Below are positions 46,654 to 57,301 of a DNA stretch of 64,000 nucleotides, one piece after another. A model generated the notes under the pieces. The model ran no database searches, had not been told where the DNA came from, and was given only the letters and a program-made list of their open reading frames with translations. The DNA comes from Ignatzschineria rhizosphaerae (lineage in GTDB: Bacteria > Pseudomonadota > Gammaproteobacteria > Cardiobacteriales > Wohlfahrtiimonadaceae): assembly GCF_022655595.1 (NCBI RefSeq), contig NZ_CP093379.1, forward strand, positions 802,501-866,500. The letters run 5' to 3'. A program made the position numbers and the translations under genes. Position 1 is the stretch's first letter. The number at the start of each line of letters is the position of its first letter.

Positions 46654-47616
46654 ATGAATAGGAAAAAAGTGAGTATCTTTGGCGGAACCGGCTTTATCGG
46701 CTCCCTTTTAACTGCTGCATTATCGCATCATGGCTATCGTATAACTGTATTTTCTCGTGATCGTAATGTGCAAAATAGTGCATCATGCTTACCAGGCGTT
46801 GAGTATGTGAATGAGTGTAAGCTAGAAGATGAAGCATTGATACGTGAACACTTACAAGGCTCTGAATTTGTCATTAACATGATTGGGACTTTAGATAACA
46901 AGCGTCGCCGTGCAACTAAAGCGCACGTTGCTTTCCCAAAACGTATTTTTGAAATTGCTGATGAACTTGGCGTTAAAAAGATGATTCACTTTAGTGCGCT
47001 TGGTGCAAAAGCAGGCTCTTCAAGTACTTTCCTTTCAACAAAAGGGGAGGGTGATAAAGAGCTTTTAGATTTAGCACAAAATCGTCAAATGAAATTAGCG
47101 ATTGTAGCGCCATCATTAGTCGTAGGCTATGAAGATGCCTTTACTTATCACGTTGCTCGCTGGGTGAGAACAATGCCAATTTTATTGTTACCCATGGCAA
47201 AAGCAGAGATCCAACCTGTATTTGTAAATGATGTGGTGGATGCAACGGTTAAATTGCTTGAAACAGATCATGAGCAAACCGTATTTGAATTAGCGGGCAC
47301 TGAGCGTTATACCCTAAAAGAGATTGCAAAGAAAATCGCCAGTGAAATTACCCCAAGAAAACGTACGATTATCGGCTTCCCAAATGGGCTTGCAAGTTTT
47401 ATCGCTCTTTTCTGGGGATTCATGCCACGTTTCCCCTACAGCCGCAATCTGATTAAAGCTTCAAAAACCCCTTCAGTAACAGATCGTCAAGATTTTGAAG
47501 TGCTCGGTATTACCCCTGCAAGCTATGAATCAGTGCGTCAATATGAGATGCCGACAACCGTATTAGATAAATATTACTACGATCGTTTAAACGCACGTCG
47601 CCCAGTAAAATCATAA
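46654..47616 (+). CDS. NDUFA9-type NAD(P)-binding epimerase/reductase
   Basis: A 320-residue atypical short-chain reductase. Rossmann motif VSIFGGTGFIGSLL, then GSEFVINMIGT, HVAFPKRIFEIADELGVKKMIHFSALGA (split at ELGV), and VAPSLVVGYEDAFT. This is the branch related to the mitochondrial complex I subunit NDUFA9, in bacteria a quinone- or redox-linked NAD-binding protein of uncertain function. Ribosome site AGGAG. Monocistronic. Confidence 0.82.
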   Translation: MNRKKVSIFGGTGFIGSLLTAALSHHGYRITVFSRDRNVQNSASCLPGVEYVNECKLEDEALIREHLQGSEFVINMIGTLDNKRRRATKAHVAFPKRIFEIADELGVKKMIHFSALGAKAGSSSTFLSTKGEGDKELLDLAQNRQMKLAIVAPSLVVGYEDAFTYHVARWVRTMPILLLPMAKAEIQPVFVNDVVDATVKLLETDHEQTVFELAGTERYTLKEIAKKIASEITPRKRTIIGFPNGLASFIALFWGFMPRFPYSRNLIKASKTPSVTDRQDFEVLGITPASYESVRQYEMPTTVLDKYYYDRLNARRPVKS

Positions 47617-47679
47617 GTAAGATAGATTAGATGAAAGGGCAAGAGAATCAGTTCTTGCACTCATCATCAAATAAGACAA

Positions 47680-47731
47680 AAGCTCATTGATTAATTGCTT
47701 TAAGAGTAAGCAAATTATCATCAATGAGCTT
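47680..47731 (+). terminator. Long hairpin between NDUFA9-type gene and dut
   Basis: AAGCTCATTGAT/ATCAATGAGCTT outer stem with an inner AATTGCTT/AAGCAAATT pairing; only TATTTATT follows, so terminator strength is doubtful. Confidence 0.5.
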
Positions 47732-47785
47732 ATTTATTGGTATAAAATACAGATATTCCAAGCCATCACAATTGAATAAAGGTTT

Positions 47786-48250
47786 ATGATTGATATGTTA
47801 AATGTTGATTTTAAAGTACTAGATGCTCGTTTAGGAAATGAGTTTCCTCTTCCAAGTTACGCAACTGAAGGCTCAGCGGGTCTTGATCTTCGTGCAATGC
47901 TCTCTGAAGATATCGTGATTAAAGCAGGCGAAACTGCTTTTGTAAAAACAGGTATTGCCATCTATTTGAAAGATCCTCGTTATGCTGCAATGATTCTTCC
48001 ACGTTCAGGCTTAGGCGTAAAGCACGGTATTGTTCTCGGTAATCTTGTGGGATTAATCGATGCCGACTATCAAGGTGAATTAATGGTCTCTCTTTGGAAT
48101 CGTAGTCAAGAAGATTTCACCTTAAAAGTAGGTGAAAGAATGGCGCAGATGGTGATTGTTCCTGTAATGCAAGCAACTTTTAATCAAGTGGATGAGTTTG
48201 AAGCAAGTGAGCGCGGTGAAGGTGGCTTTGGTCACACCGGACGTGGTTAG
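47786..48250 (+). CDS. dut: dUTP diphosphatase
   Basis: A 154-residue trimeric dUTPase with all five motifs: [43 protein letters not shown] and [11 protein letters not shown]. It hydrolyses dUTP to dUMP. AAAGG precedes ATG 47786; an ATG three codons later is also possible. Usually beside coaBC (dfp), which is not present here. Confidence 0.95.
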   Translation: MIDMLNVDFKVLDARLGNEFPLPSYATEGSAGLDLRAMLSEDIVIKAGETAFVKTGIAIYLKDPRYAAMILPRSGLGVKHGIVLGNLVGLIDADYQGELMVSLWNRSQEDFTLKVGERMAQMVIVPVMQATFNQVDEFEASERGEGGFGHTGRG

Positions 48251-48297
48251 TAAAAACAACTGTTCTTAGATTATTTTCTTGAGTTTGAATTTTAGAG

Positions 48298-48327
48298 CGC
48301 CTTTTGAAGAGTTTCAAAAGGCGTTTT
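48298..48327 (+). terminator. Terminator of dut
   Basis: CGCCTTTTGAA/TTCAAAAGGCG stem, very short loop, TTTT. Confidence 0.85.
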
Positions 48328-48345
48328 ATTTATCCGGCATTATTA

Positions 48346-48462
48346 TAGTGAAATAGGTTCAAAATAGGCTGATTTAAATGCCGGCACATCGATTGTAAGA
48401 AGTACAAAAGCCATATTATTAGGCTTTTACAAGTTGGTTTGATGTTTGTGGCGTACTTTTGA
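48346..48462 (+). repeat. Dispersed MITE-like repeat, copy E
   Basis: TTCAAAATAGGCTGATTTAA followed by ATGCCGGCACATCG; nearly the same block is in copy F. An inner AAAAGCC/GGCTTTT pairing is visible. Ends near GTGGCGTAC. Confidence 0.6.
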
Positions 48463-48657
48463 CTTTTAAATGAGGATCCTTTAAACCAAATTGTCTGTAA
48501 CGATAATATTCTTAATGATGATCAGGAAAGTAAATAGAGTCAGTTTTGGCAAGATATGCCTTGATGGATTTAAAAGTCCCTTGAGTTGTTATAGAATTGA
48601 GCGATACGAGTAAGATTTGCCAAATAAAATAAAGATAATAAAAGTAAGGGAGGGGTG

Positions 48658-49860
48658 ATGAGTCAAGAGGAAGAGCAGAACTCATATGCAGTGCCAATAG
48701 CCTGTTTTTGGTTGGTTTTTTTAGCCGCTTCATCACTGCGCGTAACCCTAACCTCGCTTGGACCTGTTATGAACGATATTGCCATTGGGCTTGAGTTATC
48801 AAGTGCTGTGGTGAGTTTTTTAGTGACGATTCCTATTATATGCATGGGGATTTTTGCATTAGCCGCAGCGCCTTTAAGTAATCGCTTTGGAATGGAGCGT
48901 ATTATTACGATGAGCCTTTTGTTAATTGCTATCTCAACCATGACTCGAAGTTATTTTGAGAGCAGTTTTTTGCTCTTTTTCTCCTCTTTTTTAATGGGAA
49001 TTGGCATTGCCATTGCAGGGCCATTGTTGTCAGGATACGTTAAACATTACTTTAAAAAACGAAGTAATGTTGGCATGATATTTTATACCTTTGGAATTAG
49101 TATCAGTGGAGTTTTAGGCTCTTTAAGTAGTTCAATCTTAAATCAATATTTAGGCTGGGATTGGACGGTGACATTAGAGTTTTGGGCGCTCCCGATTTTG
49201 GTGATTTCAGGGATCTGGGCGGCATTTTATCTCTTTAAAAAAGGAGAAAGCGCTGCGCTTAGTGCGCCAAAAGCCAAAATGCCATGGAATCAGCCAAGAG
49301 CGTGGATGTTAGTAGCGTGTTTTGGCTTGCAATCGGGGCTTTTTTATACCAATGTTGCCTGGCTTTTACCATTTTTAATTGAGAAGGGCGTTAGTTCATT
49401 TCATGCTAATGCGCTCTTAAATCTCTCTATTTTTAATGGGTTAATAGGCGGCTTTTTAGTGCCGGTTATTGTGATTAGAATGGGGCTTAAATTTACTAGT
49501 ATCAGTGCGATCTCTATTGTTATTGTTGCAGCAACAGGACTTCTTTTTAGCGGTAATAATGTGGTCTTCCTTTATATTGTTGTGGCAATTTTAGGGTGCT
49601 TAGTAAGTTCTGGGCTTTTTGCGATCGCGATGTTATTGCCCTTTAGTGAGGTTGATGATGGGAATGCCGTTGCGAGTTGGACGGCGATGATGCTCTTTGG
49701 GGGCTATTGTTTTGCCGCATTTATTCCAACACTTTTAGGGCTTCTTTACGATTTAACGGGAACTTACGACACTATATTTGTCGGTTACCTTTTAAATGCT
49801 TGTGTGCTTTTAGCGGTTTTTCTCTTCTTTTTCCGTAAAAAGAAGTCTGAAAATTGCTAA
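48658..49860 (+). CDS. MFS transporter (CynX/NimT-like)
   Basis: A 400-residue carrier with 12 predicted membrane segments. ATG 48658 follows a strong AAGGGAGGGG site. The N-terminal ASSLRVTLTSLGPVMNDI motif and AAAPLSNRFGMERII between helices 2 and 3 are typical of the CynX branch (cyanate, 2-nitroimidazole and related small anions or amides). Substrate not deducible. Monocistronic. Confidence 0.82.
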   Translation: MSQEEEQNSYAVPIACFWLVFLAASSLRVTLTSLGPVMNDIAIGLELSSAVVSFLVTIPIICMGIFALAAAPLSNRFGMERIITMSLLLIAISTMTRSYFESSFLLFFSSFLMGIGIAIAGPLLSGYVKHYFKKRSNVGMIFYTFGISISGVLGSLSSSILNQYLGWDWTVTLEFWALPILVISGIWAAFYLFKKGESAALSAPKAKMPWNQPRAWMLVACFGLQSGLFYTNVAWLLPFLIEKGVSSFHANALLNLSIFNGLIGGFLVPVIVIRMGLKFTSISAISIVIVAATGLLFSGNNVVFLYIVVAILGCLVSSGLFAIAMLLPFSEVDDGNAVASWTAMMLFGGYCFAAFIPTLLGLLYDLTGTYDTIFVGYLLNACVLLAVFLFFFRKKKSENC

Positions 49861-50069
49861 ATATTGCGCCCATAGTTGATTTTGTCCTAAAAAAAATGAT
49901 GATTGGTAATAAATTAACCAATTGCAACTAGGATTTTACTATGCGATCTCGTATATTGATAGATGGGCTTATACTAATTGAAGTATGAGAAGAATAATCG
50001 AGTAGTGTTAAAAGCAGTTAAACCTTTAAACATTACTCATGAACTTGAGATCTGGAGAGTTCTTGTAAA

Positions 50070-51140
50070 ATGAAAGTATTAATCTTAGCGGGTGATGGTA
50101 TTGGTCCTGAAATTGTTGGACAAGCGGAGAAGGTTTTAGATTTTGTTGCTAAAAAACATGCGCTGAATATCTCAGTGGATCGTGCCTTAATTGGGGGTAT
50201 TGCGGTTGATGAAACAGGTCATCCTTTTCCTGCTGAAACGCTAGAAAAAGCAAAAGCGGCAGATGCGATTCTTTTAGGTTCTGTGGGAGGGCCTAAATAT
50301 GACCTATTGCCAAGAAATATTCGTCCAGAGCAAGGGTTACTCGCAATCCGTAAAGAGTTAAATCTTTTTGCAAACCTTCGCCCAGCACAGGTATTTAAAG
50401 AGCTTTCACATGCATCAAGCCTGAAAGATGAGCTCGTTGCCGGCCTTGATATTATGATTGTCCGGGAGTTAACAGGGGATATCTATTTTGGTCAGCCTCG
50501 TGGGATTGAAGAGCGTAATGGTGAGCGTGTTGGCTTTAATACCATGATCTATTCAGAATCAGAAATTCGCCGTATTGCTCATGTGGCTTTCCAAGCAGCG
50601 CAAAAGCGTAACAAGCGTCTTTGCTCTATTGATAAAATGAATGTTTTAGAAGCCACGCAATTATGGCGTGATGTGGTGACGGAAGTTGCAGCAGAATACC
50701 CAGACGTAGAATTAACACATCTTTTAGTCGATAACGCGGCAATGCAGTTAGTGCGTGCGCCAAAACAGTTTGACGTAATGTTAACGGGGAATATCTTTGG
50801 AGATATTCTCTCAGATGAAGCATCAATGTTAACAGGCTCAATCGGAATGTTACCATCAGCTTCACTGGATGAGAACAATAAAGGGCTTTATGAGCCAATT
50901 CATGGTTCAGCACCTGATATTGCCGGCAAAGATATTGCCAATCCTCTTGCCACTATTTTATCTGTGGGCATGATGTTCCGCTATAGCTTTAATCGTAATG
51001 ATATTGCTGATGAAATTGAAAATGCGGTAAAGACTGTTTTAAGCCAAGGATTCCGCACCAAAGATATTGCAACAAAAGATGAGAAAGTTATTGGTTGTAA
51101 AGCGATGGGCGAAGCGGTATTAGCAGCGCTTAATGCATAA
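50070..51140 (+). CDS. leuB: 3-isopropylmalate dehydrogenase
   Basis: A 356-residue Leu[31 protein letters not shown], substrate loop [67 protein letters not shown] (split at DEASM) and [14 protein letters not shown]. It oxidises 3-isopropylmalate in leucine synthesis. leuC and leuD are not next to it, although asd follows on the same strand after 394 bp. Confidence 0.95.
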   Translation: MKVLILAGDGIGPEIVGQAEKVLDFVAKKHALNISVDRALIGGIAVDETGHPFPAETLEKAKAADAILLGSVGGPKYDLLPRNIRPEQGLLAIRKELNLFANLRPAQVFKELSHASSLKDELVAGLDIMIVRELTGDIYFGQPRGIEERNGERVGFNTMIYSESEIRRIAHVAFQAAQKRNKRLCSIDKMNVLEATQLWRDVVTEVAAEYPDVELTHLLVDNAAMQLVRAPKQFDVMLTGNIFGDILSDEASMLTGSIGMLPSASLDENNKGLYEPIHGSAPDIAGKDIANPLATILSVGMMFRYSFNRNDIADEIENAVKTVLSQGFRTKDIATKDEKVIGCKAMGEAVLAALNA

Positions 51141-51534
51141 GTTAAAAAGATAGATTTGAATATTTGTATGTTAATAGATATTAATGTTTTGATTTAAAAG
51201 AATTATACCTAAGGATACTGCCTGTTTTACAGATCTCAAACAGGCAGTAAATGTTGTGTTAAGCCGTGATTGGGCTTAACCGTAACTTCGAGTAGTTACC
51301 CATTATTTTAAGTTACAAACATTCAAAACCGATATGATCACCCATGATATTGGTGTTGTTTTATAGCATAAGCTTTGATCAATAACATATTCAAAACTAT
51401 TTAAATAGATAACTTAAAAATTCATGTATGTTTATGCATGAAAGCAGTGAAAGACCTATGAATATATAGGCAAGTGGTAGTAACGATAAATCATATATTA
51501 CGAAATATTGTAAGAATATTTTAAAGGGTAGAGC
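51141..51534. other. Structured intergenic region leuB-asd
   Basis: 394 bp with three clean hairpins in a row (51217-51299) enclosed in part by a longer pairing; no protein gene. The rest (51330-51530) is AT-rich leader sequence of asd. Confidence 0.5.
51217..51325 (+). ncRNA. Candidate structured RNA element upstream of asd
   Basis: ACTGCCTGTTT/AAACAGGCAGT (51217-51248), GTTAAGCC/GGGCTTAAC (51258-51280) and GTAACT/AGTTAC (51282-51299). AATGTTGT (51250-51257) can pair with ACAAACATT (51316-51324), enclosing the last two as a three-way junction. No known riboswitch is recognised; the first hairpin could simply end leuB transcripts. Confidence 0.35.
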
Positions 51535-52659
51535 ATGAAAAAGTTGGGTTTAATCGGTTGGCGTGGAATGGTTGGTTCTGTTTTGATGGATCGAATGATT
51601 ACGGAAAATGATTTTGCGGGAATTCACACCACCTTTTTCTCAACCTCAAATGCTGGCGGTGAAGCGCCAGTGGTTGCCGGCACTTATGAGCCAAAATTAA
51701 AAGATGCTTTTGATATTGATGCACTTCACGCACAAGATATTATTATCAGCTGCCAAGGAGGGGATTATACTTCTGCGGTTTTTGAAAAGCTTCGAGCAAC
51801 AGGCTGGGACGGTTACTGGATTGATGCAGCATCTTCGCTTCGTATGAATGATGATGCGATGATTATTTTAGATCCTGTAAATCGCGATATTATTGATAAG
51901 AGCATTGATAAAGGCGTTAAAAACTTTATTGGTGGAAACTGTACAGTAAGCTTAATGCTTATGGCGCTAGGGTCTCTTTTTAAAGAGGGCTTGGTGGATT
52001 GGGCAACATCAATGACTTATCAGTCAGCATCAGGTGCAGGCGCACAAAATATGAAAGAGCTCTTAGAGCAGATGGGCGCGATTCATGGTTTAGTAAGTAA
52101 AGATCTCTATAATCCTGCGAAAAGTATTTTAGAGATTGATCAGATGATCACAGATTCATTTGCAACAGATCAATATCCAAAGGCTCGTTTTGGGGCACCA
52201 CTTGCCGGAAGCTTAATTCCTTGGATTGACTCTGAGCTTGAAAATGGGCAAAGCCGTGAAGAGTGGAAAGCAATGGCGGAAAGTAATAAGCTGCTTCAGT
52301 TAGAAAAACAGGTGCCAATTGATGGTACCTGTGTTCGTGTTGGTGCTATGCGTTGTCACTCGCAAGGTTTAACCTTAAAACTTAATCGGGATGTGCCACT
52401 TGCAGATATTGAAGCGATGATTAAAGAGAGTAATCGCTGGGTTAAAGTGGTCCCAAATCATCGAGATATTACGATGCAAGAGCTCACGCCAGCAGCGACT
52501 TCAGGCACAATGACGGTTCCTGTCGGGCGTCTTCGTAAAATGAATATGGGTCCTGAATTCTTAAATGCCTTTACGGTTGGAGATCAGCTTTTATGGGGCG
52601 CAGCAGAGCCACTTCGCAGAATGCTTAATATTCTTTTAGAGCGTGAAGACTCATTGTAG
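51535..52659 (+). CDS. asd: Aspartate-semialdehyde dehydrogenase
   Basis: A 374-residue gamma-proteobacterial type Asd: NADP motif [23 protein letters not shown], catalytic Cys136 in [25 protein letters not shown], and the [10 protein letters not shown] His. It makes aspartate semialdehyde for Lys, Met, Thr and diaminopimelate. AAAGGG lies 8 bases before ATG. Own terminator. Confidence 0.95.
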   Translation: MKKLGLIGWRGMVGSVLMDRMITENDFAGIHTTFFSTSNAGGEAPVVAGTYEPKLKDAFDIDALHAQDIIISCQGGDYTSAVFEKLRATGWDGYWIDAASSLRMNDDAMIILDPVNRDIIDKSIDKGVKNFIGGNCTVSLMLMALGSLFKEGLVDWATSMTYQSASGAGAQNMKELLEQMGAIHGLVSKDLYNPAKSILEIDQMITDSFATDQYPKARFGAPLAGSLIPWIDSELENGQSREEWKAMAESNKLLQLEKQVPIDGTCVRVGAMRCHSQGLTLKLNRDVPLADIEAMIKESNRWVKVVPNHRDITMQELTPAATSGTMTVPVGRLRKMNMGPEFLNAFTVGDQLLWGAAEPLRRMLNILLEREDSL

Positions 52660-53027
52660 GAAATCGCATTTAACAAGCATTAGATTTTATTATCAAAGAG
52701 TTGATGATTACATGATAAGAAAAACGCTTTATTCTCATGCAGAATAAGGCGTTTTTTTATGATTAATGAATGGGTATAGACCCTAAAAGGATGAATATAT
52801 AAAGGTATCGACTGATGACTCTTTATACAAAAAGGCCCTTTTATTAAAGCGGTAAAAGAATATTTTATATAGAGCTTTTCATTTATATAAATATTATGAC
52901 TTAATTTGAATTATTAGAGGCTTCATTTTATAATCAAAATTAAGCGAATGAGTGAAATATGGGCAAAGCATATTTACTGATTTTGAGCTAAAACCATGGA
53001 TGCAATTGGAAACCCTGGAGGTTTTTT
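52660..53027. other. Gene-free region asd to yegP-like gene
   Basis: 368 bp: asd terminator, then AT-rich sequence with no recognised element; the yegP-like promoter must be within it. Confidence 0.45.
52721..52757 (+). terminator. Terminator of asd
   Basis: AAAACGCTTTATTCT/AGAATAAGGCGTTTT stem (one mismatch), CATGC loop, long T-run. Confidence 0.92.
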
Positions 53028-53369
53028 ATGAGTGGTAAATTTGAAATATTTTTAGCAAAAAATAATGAGTTCTATTTTCGTCTTAAAGCAGGAAATGGGG
53101 AGATTATCCTCGGTAGTGAAGGTTATACCACCAAAGCTAATTGTCACAAAGGGATTGCTTCGGTGCAAAAAAATGCCCCAGAGATAAATCGTTATGAGAA
53201 AAAAACCTCAGATAGCGGTAAATATTCATTTAACCTTAAAGCAACGAATGGGCAAGTGATAGGAACAAGTCAAAGTTATAAAACAGAATCAGGACGAGAT
53301 AATGGGATCGCCTCTGTTGCCAAAAATGCTCCTGATGCCAAAGTGGTCGATTTAACAGAAGCATCCTAA
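53028..53369 (+). CDS. yegP: YegP-like protein, two DUF1508 repeats
   Basis: A 113-residue protein with two copies of the ~48-residue YegP unit: FEIFLAKNNEFYFRLKAGNG..ILGSEGYTTKANCHKGIASVQKNAP (split) and SGKYSFNLKATNGQVIGTSQSY..SGRDNGIASVAKNAP. Strong GGAGG site. Small stress-associated family of unknown biochemical role. Confidence 0.88.
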   Translation: MSGKFEIFLAKNNEFYFRLKAGNGEIILGSEGYTTKANCHKGIASVQKNAPEINRYEKKTSDSGKYSFNLKATNGQVIGTSQSYKTESGRDNGIASVAKNAPDAKVVDLTEAS

Positions 53370-53399
53370 ATACTTTTATACCTTGATAGTTTGAATAGT

Positions 53400-53432
53400 A
53401 AAAGCCCTTAAAGAGAGCGTTTAAGGGCTTTT
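53400..53432. terminator. Bidirectional terminator yegP-like/ygiQ
   Basis: AAAAGCCCTTAAA/TTTAAGGGCTTTT perfect 13-bp stem. It serves the convergent genes on both sides. Confidence 0.9.
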
Positions 53433-53463
53433 GTTTTAGTTATGAAAGTTTGAGATTAAAAAC

Positions 53464-55671
53464 CTAAGAAGGTTTATGACGCTCATTAGATTGACGATTT
53501 CTGGCAATTCCTTGGTGATTGGTTGTAAAGCGCTTACCTCGGGAGCTTTGCTGATCGTTACGGCTATTTCGCGGGTTAGTCCATTGTGAGGAACGCCCAC
53601 TATGACCACGCTCTCGCTCCCGTCGGCTCTCTTGAGGGATAAGGCACTCTTTGCCCGCGCCAATGAGTTCAGCTCTTCCCATATAGCGTAACGTTTGCCT
53701 TAATAGTGGCCAGTTATTAGGATCATGATAGCGTAAGAACGCTTTATGAATTTGCCGGCGTTTTAGGCTTTTAGCAGTTCCTACTTGCTCTGAGTCTTTA
53801 CGAATAGGTTTTAGCGGATTTCGCTCAGAATAATACATGGCAGTTGCAACAGACATTGGGGTTGGCATAAAGGCTTGAACCTGATCTGCTCGAAGATCAT
53901 TCGCTTTTAGCCAAAGTGCAAGATTAAGCATATCTTCATCTGTAGTTCCAGGATGTGCTGCGATGAAGTAGGGGATGAGATATTGCTCTTTTCCTGCTTC
54001 TTTTGAGTATTTCTCAAAAAGGACCTTAAATTCATCATAAGCCTTCATTGATGGCTTCATCATTTTAGAAAGCGGTCCCTCTTCTGTATGTTCTGGCGCA
54101 ATTTTGAGATAGCCGCCTACATGATGGGTTACCAGCTCTTTGATATATTCAGGCGCTTGCGCAGCTAAATCATAACGAACACCTGAAGCGATATGAACCC
54201 GCTTAATCCCCTGAAGTTCACGAGCTTTTCGATAAAGATCAATCAGAGGTTTATGATTAGTATTGAGGTTTTGGCAAATGCCAGGATAAACACAAGAGAG
54301 TTTACGGCAATGCTTTTCAATATTGGGGTCTTTACAAGCTAAGCGATACATATTGGCTGTTGGACCACCAAGGTCTGAGATATAGCCTTTAAAGTCTGGA
54401 TCGCGGTCGCGGATTTCTTCAATTTCGTTAAGTACTGATTTCTCAGATCGGCTCTGAATGATACGCCCTTCATGTTCGGTAATTGAGCAGAAAGAGCAGC
54501 CACCAAAACAGCCGCGCATAATACTAACGGAGTGTTTAATCATCTCCCATGCCGCAATATGTGCATCTCCATAACTAGGATGCGGCGCACGCTCAAAGGG
54601 GAGAGCGTAAACAGCATCCATCTCTTCTGTTGAAAGTGGTATGGGGGGCGGGTTAATCCAAACATCAATATCCCCATGTTGCTGCACCATTGGGCGTGCA
54701 TTAAAAGGATTGGTTTCTAGATGTAAAATACGACTAGCATGAGCATAGAGTGCCGGCGTTGATGAAACATCATCAAAGCTTGGCAGACGAATGGTCAGAT
54801 CCGTCCGGCTAATATTTTCGTTTTTAAGCGTTGATTGAGCTTGTGCTTTTGTCGGTGCTTCTAGTGCCACATTGGTTTCACACTCTTTAGCATCAGAAAT
54901 CCCATAAGGATTAATATAAGGATCGATTTTACCCACATGATCAAAGTGCGTAGAATCTAATTCATGACGATCAAAATGATGTTTTTGATGCGCTTTAATA
55001 ATGGATGATCCTCGAATATCGGTGATTTGATCAATTGTTTCACCTGATGCTAAACGATGGCTCAATTCAGTGATAGATCGCTCGCCATTACCAAAGAGAA
55101 GCATATCGGCAGCACTATCTATTAAGACCGAGCGGCGAATCGTTTCAGACCAGTAGTCATAATGTGCAACTCGGCGTAAGGAGGCTTCTATCCCCCCAAT
55201 AATAATCGGCGTTTTTTTAAAAGCTTCAATTTCACGTAGTTTCTGGGTATAAACAATCACAGCTCTGTCTGGGCGTTTACCGTTGATATCTCCGGCAGTA
55301 TAAGCATCATTACGGCGAACTTTACGATCAGCGGTATAGTGATTGACCATAGAGTCCATATTGCCAGAATTGACGGCAAAATAGAGATTCGGTGTACCTA
55401 GTTTTTCAAAATCTTTTGAAGATCGCCAGTTTGGTTGAGAGATCACTCCCACACGAAAACCTTGTGCTTCTAGTAATCGGCCTAATATCGCCGTGCCAAA
55501 ACTTGGGTGATCAATGTAGCTATCACCTGTGATGAAGATAATATCGCAACTATCCCAACCTAAAAGATCCATCTCTTCTCGGGTTGTGGGGAGAAAAGGT
55601 GCAGTTCCAAAACGGTGAGCCCAATATTTGCGATAAGAAAATAGTGGCTTAACACCTTCAAATTGACGCAT
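53464..55671 (-). CDS. ygiQ: YgiQ-family radical SAM protein (UPF0313)
   Basis: A 735-residue protein with the YgiQ N-terminal domain ([25 protein letters not shown] split at GWDSC), the radical SAM cluster CFGGCSFC (CxxxCxxC) and the downstream [14 protein letters not shown]. The C-terminal ~60 residues are very basic and low-complexity (Arg/Ser/Asn-rich), suggesting nucleic-acid contact. Reaction unknown. Single gene, convergent with the yegP-like gene. Confidence 0.92.
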   Translation of the reverse strand: MRQFEGVKPLFSYRKYWAHRFGTAPFLPTTREEMDLLGWDSCDIIFITGDSYIDHPSFGTAILGRLLEAQGFRVGVISQPNWRSSKDFEKLGTPNLYFAVNSGNMDSMVNHYTADRKVRRNDAYTAGDINGKRPDRAVIVYTQKLREIEAFKKTPIIIGGIEASLRRVAHYDYWSETIRRSVLIDSAADMLLFGNGERSITELSHRLASGETIDQITDIRGSSIIKAHQKHHFDRHELDSTHFDHVGKIDPYINPYGISDAKECETNVALEAPTKAQAQSTLKNENISRTDLTIRLPSFDDVSSTPALYAHASRILHLETNPFNARPMVQQHGDIDVWINPPPIPLSTEEMDAVYALPFERAPHPSYGDAHIAAWEMIKHSVSIMRGCFGGCSFCSITEHEGRIIQSRSEKSVLNEIEEIRDRDPDFKGYISDLGGPTANMYRLACKDPNIEKHCRKLSCVYPGICQNLNTNHKPLIDLYRKARELQGIKRVHIASGVRYDLAAQAPEYIKELVTHHVGGYLKIAPEHTEEGPLSKMMKPSMKAYDEFKVLFEKYSKEAGKEQYLIPYFIAAHPGTTDEDMLNLALWLKANDLRADQVQAFMPTPMSVATAMYYSERNPLKPIRKDSEQVGTAKSLKRRQIHKAFLRYHDPNNWPLLRQTLRYMGRAELIGAGKECLIPQESRRERERGHSGRSSQWTNPRNSRNDQQSSRGKRFTTNHQGIARNRQSNERHKPS

Positions 55672-56085
55672 ATTTAAAATCCATTATTAACAGTCGGTTA
55701 TATTTTAAAATAAAATGATACCTCTTTTTAGGAAAAACATCATTTAAAAGAGGATTTAAGAGAGGCGATTGATCGTTCTTGGAGAGGGTAAAGATAATAT
55801 ATATTAAATAAAGTGCGTAAATATTGCGCATTTTTATGAGAAATTAGTACTTCTGATTTGTTAGTTATTATTATCTATCAACAGGTGTGATTTATAAGAC
55901 CTTGTTTATTCAGGCTTATTAGATATTTTATGCTTGATCATCACTCATCGGTGTTTGTGAATCATTTTTGTTTGTAACCTGTTGATTAGAGAGATTAATC
56001 TCGATTCGTAATGCCTAGGATAATTGTTATAATGTATTGGTCAATTTTATTAAAACTTCATTAATCAAAATAAAGGAATTTCATT
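55672..56085. other. Divergent region ygiQ/bfr
   Basis: 414 bp. Contains a 10-bp inverted repeat 90 bp apart (ATCAACAGGT 55877-55886, ACCTGTTGAT 55977-55986) and a GAGATTAATCTC palindrome (55991-56002). A TATAAT at ~56028 may be the bfr -10. A GATAAT overlaps it, hinting at Fur but too short to call. Confidence 0.45.
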
Positions 56086-56553
56086 ATGATAGGGAATAAA
56101 GAAGTTATCGATTACTTAAACGTACTTTTAGCAGGTGAGTTAGCGGCAAGAGATCAGTATTTTATTCACTCATCGATGTATGAAGAATGGGGTTATATGA
56201 AACTCTATGAGCGTATTTTTCATGAAATGGATGATGAGACGGATCACGCAAAGCAAATTATTGCCCGTATCTTATTGCTTGAAGGTACGCCAAAAATGGT
56301 GCCAGATCAGATTCATATCGGTGCAAACGTTGAAGAGATGTTACAAAGTGATTTAAACCTTGAGCTTTCAGTGCGTGAAGCGCTTAAAAAAGGCATTGCG
56401 CTTTGTGAAGAGAAACAAGATTATGTTACTCGTGATATGTTAGTTGTTCAGTTGAAAGATACTGAAGAAGACCACGCACACTGGTTAGAGAAACAGCTTC
56501 GTTTAATCAAAACAATCTCACTTCCACTCTATCTTCAAAATCAATTAGCTTAA
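56086..56553 (+). CDS. bfr: Bacterioferritin subunit with ferroxidase centre
   Basis: A 155-residue ferritin-like four-helix protein. All di-iron ligands are present: Glu18, Glu51, His54, Glu93, Glu127 and His130. The haem-ligand position 52 is Thr instead of Met (DETDHAKQ), so it should not bind haem on its own. It oxidises and stores iron, probably co-assembled with the subunit encoded 57 bp downstream. AAAGGAA ribosome site. Confidence 0.93.
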   Translation: MIGNKEVIDYLNVLLAGELAARDQYFIHSSMYEEWGYMKLYERIFHEMDDETDHAKQIIARILLLEGTPKMVPDQIHIGANVEEMLQSDLNLELSVREALKKGIALCEEKQDYVTRDMLVVQLKDTEEDHAHWLEKQLRLIKTISLPLYLQNQLA

Positions 56554-56610
56554 ATTTTCTCTGTTATTGATAAGTATCATTAGAAAAATCAGATAGGGAA
56601 GGAGAAAGTT

Positions 56611-57081
56611 ATGAAAATAGAGCGTACGGTATTAGTGCATTTAAACAAGGTATTAGGTCAATATTTGATCTCCATTAACCAATATTTTCTTCATGCACGT
56701 ATTTTGAAGAATTGGGGCATTGAGAAATTAGGTCATCCGATTTATAAAAAATCGATTCAAGATATGAAAGAATCGGATGATGTGATTGAACGTATTTTAC
56801 TATTAGAAGGTTTACCAAACTTACAAGAGTTAGGGAAACTTCTCATCGGAGAAGATGTTCCGGAAATATTAAAATGTGATTTAGATCGAGAATATCAAAA
56901 GCGTACAACGCTAGTAGACGCTATTACTCATTTTGAAGAAGTTCAAGATTATGTATCTCGTGATCTTTTAGAGAAAATGCTCGATGAAAGTGAAGAATAT
57001 ATCGATTGGATCGAAACACAACAAGAGAATATTGAACTTATGGGGCTTGAAGTTTATCTTCAAAAGCATCTAGAAAAATAG
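56611..57081 (+). CDS. Bacterioferritin subunit, haem-ligand type lacking ferroxidase ligands
   Basis: A 156-residue bacterioferritin. Opposite to its neighbour it keeps the haem Met52 (QDMKESDD) but has lost the di-iron centre: Tyr18, Asp51, Glu54, Ser127, Tyr130 in place of Glu, Glu, His, Glu, His. Such pairs are known from heteropolymeric bacterioferritins (for example Neisseria BfrA/BfrB). It probably supplies haem sites for reductive iron release with Bfd. Confidence 0.92.
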   Translation: MKIERTVLVHLNKVLGQYLISINQYFLHARILKNWGIEKLGHPIYKKSIQDMKESDDVIERILLLEGLPNLQELGKLLIGEDVPEILKCDLDREYQKRTTLVDAITHFEEVQDYVSRDLLEKMLDESEEYIDWIETQQENIELMGLEVYLQKHLEK

Positions 57082-57153
57082 CATTGTCTTGATGTAGGGG
57101 TATTATTAAAAATGGATATCGATAGTTAGAGTTTAGATTATTCATTGCCATAA

Positions 57154-57186
57154 AAAAGCTCAGAAATTAAATTTTCTGAGCTTTTT
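57154..57186. terminator. Terminator of the bfr pair
   Basis: AAAAAGCTCAGAAA/TTTTCTGAGCTTTTT stem; T-run on both strands, so it may also stop bfd transcripts. Confidence 0.9.
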
Positions 57187-57301
57187 CATATTAAAACATC
57201 GATGTTAGCTATATATTCTTTGAGTAAGCAAACTTGTTTGCTTGTCATCGCTTATGTGATTAAGGTGGAGTTTAGGAGATTTAATCTGATGATGACAGAT
57301 A

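Larger units (their letters stand above)
48251..48657. other. Gene-free region dut to MFS gene
   Basis: 407 bp holding the dut terminator and repeat copy E; the remainder (48470-48640) is plain AT-rich sequence that must contain the MFS promoter. Confidence 0.5.

Noticed and set aside
51249-51325. tRNA-like cloverleaf upstream of asd
   Set aside because: Length (77 nt) and an AACTTCGAGTAGTT arm resemble a tRNA T-arm, but that arm is not followed by an acceptor strand and there is no anticodon stem of correct size.
51217-51534. Lysine riboswitch upstream of asd
   Set aside because: The conserved core sequences of the lysine class are absent; only simple stems are visible.
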